The notes beneath the pieces are model-generated. The model was not told the DNA's origin and made no database searches. It saw nothing but the letters and a program-made list of their open reading frames with translations. Shown piece after piece: positions 24,755 to 35,900 of a stretch of 64,000 bases of DNA. Position numbers and translations under genes: made by a program. The stretch comes from Desmodesmus armatus (Eukaryota > Chlorophyta > Chlorophyceae > Sphaeropleales > Scenedesmaceae). The stretch's first letter is position 1, and every line of letters starts with the position of its first letter. The DNA lies in assembly GCA_007449985.2 (NCBI GenBank), contig VIIQ02000555.1:372001-436000 (forward strand). Direction: 5' to 3'.

Positions 24755-25899
24755 CTAAAACCTCGCAACACCACCCTCCGACACGGCTTGCAGCCTGCTG
24801 CCCCCGCCAACCTTGTACTCCCTGTCTGTCAGCACCCATGCCAACACACCGCCAGCAGCAGCGTCCACTGGCTCAGGCTTGGCAGGTACTGCTGCATCAC
24901 TGGGCAGCACCTGCAGGTCCTGCTGTGATGAGTCATCCACTGGCCCTGGTATATCCGCTACAGTGCCCAAGTAGGATGCCTCACTGTCAATGTGGCAGTC
25001 CAGTGAACAGCAAGAGTCCAACTCATCCCAAGCACAGATGACTCCCAGCTTTGCTGCCTCTAGGAGCATGCAGGTGCTGCCAAGGGTGACCTCACTGCTG
25101 CAGCAGCTGCTGCTGTCCTCTGCCTGGATGTAGACGTCACCCTGCTCCCAGCAGTTGAAGCTTTCAGGCGCTGCTGCAGCTGCAGCTGTGCTGATGGCTG
25201 GGCGGACGCCGTCGGCTGCATGCTGGGGAGTGGGGTTTGCAGGCATGCGCCTGCAAGCGCTGCACAGCCTGGCCACAGTGCTGAGTGCAGCACCTGTTGC
25301 CCTAGCTGCGAGGGCAGCTGCCATGACAGGACCTGCCAGAGATGCCACTGCAGGCGGCAAACGGTGTGGCAGTGCCACTGCTGCTGCAGCTGCCGCAGCA
25401 ATGCATGCTGCCTTGCTGGCCAGCCCTGCCAACCGGCACTGCCAGTGACTGGGTTGCTGCTGCCTGACAGGCTGCACAGCTGCTGCTTGAGTGCTTGGTT
25501 CTTGCTGCGCAGCTCCATGAGAGACCTCAATGCTACATCGTACATGTGCTGCTCATCTTGGAGCTCCTGCTGTGTGTGGGTGAGGTCAGCTGTGGTAACC
25601 GTTGCTGCTGTCTCAACAGCAGCCAGCCTGGCAGCTAGTATGGCCAGCATCTCTTGCTCCTGCTGCAGGCATGCTGCTGTTGCTGCATGGCGTCTCCTCT
25701 CCTGCTCAAGCTCTGTCTGCAGAGTCAGCAGACAGGTATTGTCCCTGCTGTATGGCTTGCTGGCGTTTGGCAGCCCAGCGACTCACTTCAGCAGAGACGT
25801 CAGCTGCAAGCAGTGTGGTGATGCTGTTTTGTGTCCATCCTGTAATCTTTCACTGGCTGTCTTCTTGTGGCTGCGGCTTCTGGGTGTAAATAATGGCAT
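24755..25899 (-). CDS. Coiled-coil protein with Ala-rich hydrophobic segment, unknown
   Basis: I do not recognise the family. A possible start at 25899 (MPLFTPRSRSHKKTASERL) reads in frame to 25787. A GTGAGT donor and a CCAG only 27 bases on would continue the same frame into KPYSRDNTCLLTLQTELEQE and a coiled coil (about 25730-25480) containing ELQDEQHMYDVALRSLMELR. The frame then changes near 25430-25480 into an Ala-rich hydrophobic stretch (IAAAAAAAVALPHRLPPAVA) that might span a membrane, followed by an acidic Ser/Cys-rich tail ending at 24755. Neither the tiny intron nor the frame change is proven. The 5' end could instead start with a normal intron of about 71 bases ending in actctgCAG. 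It lies tail to head behind WDR11. Confidence 0.5.
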
Positions 25900-26407
25900 G
25901 GCCGTTGTCCGAGTGACCTCAAAGAAGAAAAGGAGATCACTGGAGCAGGATAGTGTAGTAAAGTAGTGAATCTACGATCGCGCCTGATTGCTGTGCCTGG
26001 TCGGGGCAGAGTTGCGCGCCCACCAGCCGCTCAGCTGCTTATCTGCAGTTTGGCCTGATCATCACTATAAATAATACGTAACATACGTAAGTAATACTTT
26101 TAGAAACTGCGAAGACGTCATGCTTGTCTACTACACTTTCCCGCCTTGCAACTGTGAAACACACATGGGAGAAATGAGCAACCGCTGCAAACAACCATAC
26201 GCAAACAACCTGGTACACTTTCCAAACCCGTAACTTCGTTTTGTGACCCAAACGCACCCCCACCCAAGATCAGGCCCAGACCCCCCCCCCCCCCGGGGGG
26301 GTGCGGTTGACCCTTGCAGATTCAAACAAATCAGCATCAACATGCACCGCCCAAAAGTCTGTGGGACTTTGCAGAGCTTGTCAGGCATGCAGCAGCAGGC
26401 ACAGCGG
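25900..26407. promoter_or_regulatory. Upstream region of coiled-coil gene / WDR11 3' UTR
   Basis: This is relatively AT-rich, with actataaataatacgtaac near 26060 on the plus strand. A C15/G7 block lies at 26281-26302. No coding is seen. Confidence 0.35.
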
Positions 26408-29400
26408 TCACAGGTTGGCCATCAGCCCACACAAGTATCGGTGGTACTCAGACTCAATGAGCTGCAGGAGCTCTGGCCCACTGCTGGCTTCGCCGGTGCT
26501 GTTTGCTGTACGGTTACTGCTTTGCAGCAGCATACGTGTCCGTAACCCCAGGATATCAAACAGCTCCAGTGCTGGCTGTGACAGCTGCTGGTCAAAAATG
26601 TCATCAACGTTGCCCGGCATGGAGGTGGCCTGAAGCTGTGGGATCAGCAGCCCTGCCTCCCTGCAAGCCTGCACGTATGCAAAGGCGCAGTCTGGCAGCT
26701 CGGCAGCCCTCAGCACCTGCAGAGTGACACACAGTGCACAGCCCCTCCGTCAACAATGTTCTGTGCAAAGAATCGCCTGATCAGAAAGCATCACAAAATG
26801 CACACTCCCACATGCCACCTTCCATACATCAGGATGCCACCTTCCATACAACAGGATGCTCCCATACAACAGGATGTTCCACATGCCATGTGGGGTGGCA
26901 CCCCAGGCCGCCCCTGTTCCTCCTGCCTGCAGGAGATATTTCTCAGAGGCTATGCACACCCCCACACCTACCTGTGCTGCTGCCTGCAGGCACCCAGCAC
27001 TGGTGAGAATGCCCACACAGCGCCATATGCTGCCCTCATGGTGGCCAACATGGCTGGCCCAGCGGGACAGGGCCTGGGCCCGCTCAGTGCCTGTGAGGGT
27101 TCGTGCTGTGAGGGCTGCAGCGGCCTGCCACATGCCGGCCTCCTGCAGCAGCGCCACTGCATCTGCGTTCAGACCTGCTGAGCAGTTGAGCGGCACGCCG
27201 AGCAGGTTGTCGCCTATGCTGGCTGCATGGGCTGACACCACCTGGGAGTGGTGGTGTGGTGACACAGCACAGCACAGCACGCAGGGCGCAGCAGAGCACA
27301 GCAAACTTCGGCTGGGACCGATTTTGTTGGGTGGACTCACAGCAGCACTCGGGATGTTGACGAAGAACAAGTTTTGAAAGAGATGCAGCCCATGTTCACA
27401 CAGAGCCACTGACACATACTCGCGAGCTTGAAAACAGGGCACACCAGGTGTAAGAACAACAGCTGGTGCAGCCCTCAGGCATGGCCAGACTGGGTGATGA
27501 ATCTAAACACATGCACGCCCCTGGCGTGATGTGCTTGGATCCCCACTTTGGTTTAGTGAACTGTAGCCACATGTTGTGGTCCAGCCAGTGTCTATGGTTG
27601 AGCCCGTTCCCGCTCACCTTGGCTGCCTGTAGGTGCAGAGTGGCGGCTGCCTGAGTGCTGCTGCTGCTGCTGCCCTGTGCCCTCAAGCTAGCAGTGGCAG
27701 CCAGGGCCAGTGCACACACCACGCTGCGGTAGTACCTGCAGCACACACACCAGGTACCCCCTGTGCTCAGCATCAAGAGGACACACGACAGATCGGGTGC
27801 CACGAGGGCCCCCCCTAAAACCTTTGACGCCCACAACCCCGGTGTCTCTCTGAGCAGTACATGACCGGATCACCTACACCACTTGGTCATTGCCCTGCAG
27901 GCAGTCCAGGTTGGCTGCTGGGCATAAAGCGTCAATCCTTTGGGTGGGACGATGAGCTACACGATGTAGCTCATCGTATACATTCTCTCACACTCCTTAA
28001 CCCTTACCCCCCGCATGCGTCGACCCCCACCCCCTGCACCACCCCTCCCCCCCCCCCCCCCACCTGACGCTGCTCTCAGGTGGTGTGCTGAGCAGGAAGG
28101 CCACTGCTGTAGCAAAGTCCCCGAGGCAGCAGTACTCCAGCAGCCGCCGCTCCAGCAGTCCCTCACCCTCCAGCAGCTGGCCAGGCAGTGCCTCGTGCCA
28201 CAGCAACACCTCCTGGGCCTCAGACAGGACAAGGTCCTCATCCCACAGACGCACAGGGCGAACTGGCGGTGGTAAGGGCGGCAGTGGCAGCAGTGGCAGC
28301 AATGACAGCAGCGGCAGCAAAGATATTGACTGATTGTGGGGTAAGCTGTATGTGGCATAGCCTGACAAGCAAAGGTACAACAAGGAGTAAACCAGCAGCA
28401 GGGTGAAAGAGTCTGTAACAAGAGCCTGCAGCACACAGTGCCTTCCTGAGTGTGGAGTCCAAGGTTGAAGGCCAGCTCACCTTGAGCGACCCTCCTGATC
28501 GCCCCCTGACTGCTGAACTGCTGCTGCTGGGGCCCACTGTACAGCCCCCGACCCGGCACAGCAGCACCAGAGCCCCGCCTTGCCAGCGGGGACCCCATGC
28601 CAGCCTCACCACCACCACCCCTGCAGCCCCCCTGACAGTGCTGATGAGGGTGGGGAGGCTGGGGTGGGCTGCCCTGACTGCAGGCTGCTGCCCTCTAGGG
28701 CTTGCTGCACCATGAAGTCATAATCTGAGGCATCAACAACGCTGTCATCTGCTTCAACAGCGCTGCTAGCATCCCCACCAGCAACACCACCAGCAGCACC
28801 AGCATCAGAAGAAGCTTCTGATGTAGGTATTGCACTAGCATCTGCCGCTGCCGCTGCCACGCCAGCAGCTGAGCCCACCCCGTCCCCGGCCCCAGCAGCA
28901 GCAGCAGAAGAGGAGCGAGGGGTGCCTGTATGAGTGAGGTCTGACGTGCTACCCCCTGCGACTGCTGCTGTGCTGGCAGCACTGGTCCTGCGTGACAGCT
29001 GCTGCTGCTCCTGCTGCTGCTGCTGGCGCTGCTGTATGGCGTCCTGCAGGGTTTTGATGTGGGCCAGTGTGGCCGGCAGTGCTGCCCAGAAGCGTGACTC
29101 ATCGGTGTGACCTGACAGGTGGGCTGCAACCGACATGCGCCTTGACAGCTGACCACTCTGAAGGGCCTGAGGGAAGGAATGTGTGTGTGTGTGTGTGTGG
29201 GGGGGGGGGGGTAGACAGCATCAGCCAAACGAAAGGACTAGTGGTTGTGATGTGAGACATACCCAAGGCTGCTGCTGTCCTTATGCAGCCGACGGGCTGT
29301 CGCCTTGCCTGCCAGGCGGAGTAAGACAGCCAGCAATCAGCGTACCTCTGTGTAGCCGCACCACTCATCTGGCAGCAGCAGCTGCCTGCAGCCTCGCAGC

Positions 29401-29879
29401 TGAGATATCTGCCTGCAGTGCAACAGTACACACACAGTGTGAAGCAGTCAGGCTTGGTCTTGCAGCCCTGCTGCAATGTGCATGCAAAAGACCTGCGGCT
29501 TGCGAACACACAAACTGCACCAAAAAAGACTGATAACAAACCAAACCTCCATCAAAATACTCTCACTGACCTTGTGGAGAGGAGTTGGGATAGAGAAAAC
29601 CCAGGGCCCCTGCACAGTAGTGACTGGCTGTGTTTTGCTCAATCACATCAGGCTGGATCATGCAACCAGAGGCTGACTCCATGAAGGAGCACGCTCACCT
29701 GAGTAGGGCCAGCAGGTCTCCCTTGAATCGCTGGTCAGGCACACCCCACAGCGTCACACCAGGCGCATCAACCGGCACGCTCACTCTTCTGCTCAGCCTG
29801 CTGCTGCCGGCAGCAGTGCTGCTGGACACATTGCTGCCCCTAGACTGACCAGGCGGTACCTCACTGCTACCACTGGATG

Positions 29880-29914
<35 letters not shown>

Positions 29915-32900
29915 GCTTGACTGCTTGCTGGTGGCTGGCCCGCAGCAGCTGCTGCATCGGCCGTTGTGCTGGACTGCCGCTGCAGGCGCGCTAAGCTGCT
30001 GCTGCTGCTGTGTCCTGCAGCCATGTGTGCCAGCACAGCCTGTGCACTGCGGGGCAGCAGCTGCCGCAGCTCATGGGACACCTCCTCATCATCTTCCGTG
30101 CTGCTGCTGCTGATGTACAGCAGCGTGTCCTGAGACACACCCGCCTGCAATATGACAGCAACACAGACGAGGCGGCTTCACATTGTGGCTAGTATCCGGC
30201 TCAGCACAACTGCTGAATTGTTCAGTGCTGGTTGTTTGCTGGTTGGCACCTGGGCAAGCAGCACGCACCATAGGAAGCATGTGGCCCGCTGCGGCCCGCC
30301 TCTCTCAGCAGGACACTGCATACATGCAAGCATACAAGACCACCATGCACTGACACCAGCACACCTGCCTTCCTGCACCTCTCTGCCCCCCTCACCTGCA
30401 GGAGGGCCCTCAGCAGCAGCACCCAGGGCTGCTTCAGCAGCATGCTGCACCCCAGGGGAGCAGGACCCAGCAGCACAACAGGCACACGCACACCACCACC
30501 ACCTGCTTGGCCACCTGTTGTTCCTGCCGCTGCTGCACCTGCTGCTGCTGTTGCTGCCAGAGCTGCACCTGCACCCACACCCACACTGCTTCCCACACCA
30601 GCAGCACCTTGCTGTTGTGTGTGGTCAACAAGCTGCCCTGGTGCTGCTTGTGTGAGGGTTGCGGGAGGGCTGTGTGTGCTGAGCACCTCGCGCAGCAGCT
30701 CCTGACGGGCCTTGAAGTTGGGCCGTACTGCCAGGGGCTGAGACACATCCAGCAGCGCAAGGGAGCCATCCTCTGCCACCACTGACAAGATGCTGCCCGC
30801 ACCTGCAGGGCTGTTGGCATGGACAACAGGATTGGCAGCATACCCCCAGCACAGGGGCAGGACAGCAAGAATGCTGACTGAGCAGGTGGACTCAACACAG
30901 TGACGACAGACTCCGACTGCATGGTATATGCGGCAGCTGTCTAACACGTTCCAGGGGGCACGCCCCTGCAGGAGCAGGGGCAGGTTCCAGCACAATGCTC
31001 AAGGCGTGGCAGCTACCGCAGGTGACGCTACAATATTGGGTTGAATGCAGGCTAGAGTATTGGGTTTGCAAAGCATGCCGGGGCCAGCTATACTGGGCGA
31101 TGTCTTGCAGCAGTGTGCCACACCACGCCACCACGCGGTCATACTTACGAGGGCAGTGGCAGCCAGCAGATGTCCTTGACCACCCCCAGCCGTGATGCTG
31201 CTGCAGCGCTGACGACACCCCCGGTCGAATCCTGCCGACTGCATCCAAATCATACACGTTGATTTGGCCGCTGCTGAACAGCACGGCAGCGCGCATGCGC
31301 TCCACACCGGCTCCGCGTGCTGTCGCTGCACCTGACAGGGCTGCTTCTGTCGTGCCCGACAGGACAGGGGGGCTCGCAGGGGCGAGCTGAATGCGCCGCA
31401 CCAGACCCAAACCTGAAGGATACAGCGCGGCATGGCACAGACAAGCATATCTCGGGTAAGCACAGGCTAGCCTTGTGCAGGCACCTCTGACAGACTACAG
31501 ACACAACCCTAACCAAGGAAGCCATGTGGGGGGCATGCATCATGTGATGCACATAATACAAAAGAGCCAACAATGGACAAGTAAATTCAAGCTTCCGTCT
31601 GTTCTGTATGACACAGGCACCTTGTATAAGATCATCCCCTGCCAATTTTATTAGCAGGGGTTGCCACCGTGTCATGCTTGCAGCAAGCATCCATGCACAC
31701 ATGTGTGCATTCCACGCATTCACACTCAACTTCAGAATGTCACAACTTTGGTTGGTTGATGCATTGGCTGGATGCACTCTTCATGTCTACATGCACTGCC
31801 CCAGAAACATTCCACTCCCAGACCTCATGAGGTCTTATCAGCTGTAGGGGTGCTGCCCCTCACCTGTAGCGATGCTGCTGCAGCGCCCGTGCATGAGGTC
31901 CCAGGCCATGAGTGTACCGTCAGCATCACCCAGCAGCATCAGTGGCCACACACCACACACCGCTGACACAAGGCCCAGGCTGTGGGGGCCAATGCCAGAC
32001 TGGGGGCGCAGGGGGTTGACGTCATGAACCTTGCGGCCCCTGCAGGCAGACCGAGGGGGAGAGGACACAGCAGGCAGGCAGACAGGCAGCAGCAGCAGCA
32101 CTAATTGCAGGTCAAGTTGTGCAGCTGCACAGCCATGCCAAGGAGCATGTGCAAGGGCGTCATGTGCTGCATATCGTACCGCCTGGTGTGGATCTGGTCA
32201 AAATTAAAAGTGGGCTTGCCCCCCATTGTCTCCGCCAGCTTCACCGACGGGCACTGTTCTGCTGTGTTGACACATGAGTCAGCACGTACATGTTATGATG
32301 ACCAGTATGTTGACAGGCTAGTCTCAAAAGGTGGGGCGAGGGCGTCGCCAATCACCATGCCTCGTGATACATCAAGGGGAACACCTGCTAACCCCAGTCG
32401 TATATACGGGTCATATGACCCCAGTCGTATTGCCAGGATGGGTGACGTAGGCCATACGTATATACACGGAAGAGTGTATGGTAAGCCCTGCAACCGCTGT
32501 GCATCACGCCGTGACTGGAGTGCCTACCTGAATGACAGCACGCCAGACCTTCCATCAGCCAGTGAGAAGGCCAGCAGCTCAAAGGGGAAGGGGTTGTGCT
32601 GCTCAGCGTCCACAGCCACAGCAGCAGGGGCAGTCATGCTGGGGGCTGCCAGGTACGACGGCTGCCTGCTGGGTGGGGAGGCGGAGGACAAGATGGGAAA
32701 GGGGGGGGGGGAGAGATGGAACGAGGGGGTGTGGTAAGAGGGTCGGCATACGTATTGACCTGACATCAGGAGGGACCCACCGCGGAGGTGGAGGCCTGGA
32801 GGGACGGTGGTGAGGAGCAAGGGTGGGGGTGGAGCGTGCATGTGCGTGATGTGATTTCAGGGTGGTCATGGCAAGGCCAGAAAGGTCTGATCAGCACCAG

Positions 32901-35900
32901 CCAGCAGCGGTGGAGCTAACAAACACAGTGTGGTGCAGTCGACAGGCAGGCCGCTAAGGCAGCATCGTCTCTTCTTGGGTGCGTACCCAGCATCCTGATT
33001 CAAGCATTGCCATGCTGCGGCTGAGAGGCATTGAGGACTGCGTGGTCTCAGCTTGGTGCTTGACAAGGCACCATCGACAAGTTCCAGCCTCCCTCACCCA
33101 CACTGCTTGCACTAATGAATGCCTAACCCACATGTGCAGTACCATGCATCACCAAAAGAAGCCAGAACACATGGCGGCAGCGTACACAGCACTTGCCTGT
33201 TGCCCACATTGCTGGTCTGGCGGCCGAGCCTCCATGGCTCTGAGGCGCCTCCCTCAATGCTGACGCCACCCTCACTGGCGCCTGACGCAGCAGCACCACC
33301 GGATGAACCAGCAGCTGCTGGGAGGTCTGCCTCACCCCAGCAGTACACCTCATCCTGCATGTGGACAATGTTGTTTTGACACTGTCATTGGCACACAGGC
33401 AATATGGCATATTGTCACTGATTGCATCGTTGTAGCCGCCCAGACACAGCAAGGTGCAACAACCAAAATACGAACACACATGCACAAACATTTATTATGG
33501 GTCTGAGGGTGTCACAACGAGCAGAAGTATGCCAGCGCGCACCAGCAGCACACATGCAGCCACCCTCCCCCCCTGCCCCTGCCCTTTATACTATAAAGCC
33601 CCCTGCCCCTGCCGTGCTCAGCTCTAGGTCCTAGGGCGTTGCCCTCCCTGTCACCTTGTGCATGTCCTCCTCCGTCACAATCCACTCCACAGCACTGAAG
33701 GGCAGGTCCACTAGACGCACACGCCACGGCTTCACAAGACCAGCACCAGCAGCAGAAGGCGCCGCTGCACCAGACCCAGCAACACCACCAACCCCACCGC
33801 CAGCATCACCACTACCAGCAGCAGGAGGAGTGGATGGTCGCTGTGCTGGCGCTGCAGCACCAGAGCCAACTGCTGCTGTGGGTGTTGTGTGTGTGGGGCT
33901 AGGTGGCGTGAGTGGTGTCCAGAGCTCTGCTGGTGCCCCCTTGAACAGCAGCAGGATGTAGGCACCTGAGGGAGACACCCTGATGCCAACCAGGGGGCAG
34001 GACTCGCTGCCAGTGCTGTCACGGAAGGGTATGCTGCGGGCAGAGAGAGAATGGGCAGCAGGGTGGTGTCAGGCTTGAACCATTGTTGCCCTGCGCTATG
34101 ATGGGACATGGCCAAGGAGTTGCCCCGGGTCTGCGCCATACTCGATTTTGCGGCTTCAGGCAAGACTGGTGGCTGGAGCCTCAATGCAAGCTTGCTGGCA
34201 GGCATCCAATCCCTTTTGTTGTGCAGTGCGGCAGCTGGGAAGACGACAGCTGCACAGCACGACACCCAGGCCTGCACATGCTGCAGTTGCACACGATTCA
34301 AATCCAGCAAGCTCAACAGAGCATGCAAGATGTGTCCTACTGCATCACTCTCGAGCCTACTTCTGTTGTTTCAGGTGTAAATTTCTGTGGCCTGCTCCAG
34401 CAGGCCTGAGCAAACAGCACACTGCAGCCGCCACCCTTCACCCTCGACCGCACACGCATGCTCACCCGTGCCCCGTGATGACATCTGTAATCATCAGGCT
34501 GTTCCTCCATGCCCCACTGCTGCTCTTCTCACTGCTGAACGACACCAGCAGCGGCAGTGGACCCAGCCAGCGCACACCCCTAGCCGCCTCCCTGTGAACC
34601 AACAGGGACGACACCAGCTCAGGACACAGGGGGTTCACCAGACCCCGCCGCACTGTGAACACAGCAAGGTGACCAGTGCTGGTAGGACCTGCACCCACCA
34701 ACACACACTCAGCTGCCGCCGCCGCTGCTGCTGCTGCCGCTGCTGCTGCTGCTGCTGTGGCCTCAACATCTGCTGATGATGATGGCAGACCAGAAGTGCC
34801 ACTGTTTTGAGGCCAGCCAGCCATGCTGAGGTGTGCCGAGCTTTTGCGGTGGTGCTGCTGCTGCTTGTTGGTTGGCAGCACCAGGGGCAGGGCTGCAAGG
34901 CGATGGTGGTGAGGGCACCTGGTAGTGTGTGCAGCAGCCCCACCAACTGGGGCAGCACGGTGGCGGGCACAGCAGAAGCACGGGCTGCCTGCAGGCCATG
35001 GGGCAGCAGCAATTGCGGTGGCAGATGCAAGGGCAGTGGGCAATTAGGTCACTTTGCTGCAGGTCAGTTGGTGTGGGAGCGTACACCAGTCCTGAGCACG
35101 GGGTGAGTGGCATGCAGCAGGTCATGTAGGCCATGCCAACTATTTTGGTGCTGCATCCTTCCCTCGCCCAACAACAAGCATAATCAAGGCATTAGTGCTC
35201 TCAGCAGTGATCACTTTTGGTGTCAGGCATCCCTAAGTGACTGTTGCGCCATGCTGGGTATTCCATAAGTGGCAGCAGCAGCAGCAGCAGCAGCTGCAAG
35301 CCAACAGAGCGTCGAAGGCAGTCTCAAGGCCCCGCCGTACCTGTATGCTGCTATTGATGGCAGTTATGGGTTGGTGTGCCACGTCTGTCAGGAGGCTGCG
35401 CTTGGGGTATGCAGGCAGCTGCAGCTCCCACTGCCACAGCCGGCTGTCAGATGTGACAGCACACACCAGCAGGCAGCGACCACTCAGAGTAGCACCACTG
35501 CTGCCGCTACTGCGGCTGCTGGCAGCCTGTACAGACCCAGCAGGACCTAAAAAGCAGCAACAGCAGCAACACATGCATACAAATACGTGCATGCTGGATG
35601 TGATGTCGTGTGCACCATCACGCATGCACTGCAGACAGTTATGCAGGCCAGGACCAATTTTGACATAGATGCCCAGGTAAGACCACTACACCAAACAATA
35701 TCAAAAGAAAGTTGCTTGTGCGTTGTCTTCTCACTGGAGTCCAAGGTTTCAGCGCGGCCCCTCACCCTCCCTGGTGTGCTTGCCACCTCCTGTCTGCCTG
35801 GCAGCCCCTCCTGAGGCAAGGCTGCTGCCCAGGCTGCTGCTGAGCTGTGCCGTGATGCGTGTCGTGCTGGCTGCTGTCTGTGCAGCACTGCCAGCCGCTG

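Noticed and set aside
32105..32737. 210-codon plus ORF over WDR11 exon 11 and its intron
   Set aside because: It crosses a well-supported minus-strand exon and is an antisense shadow.
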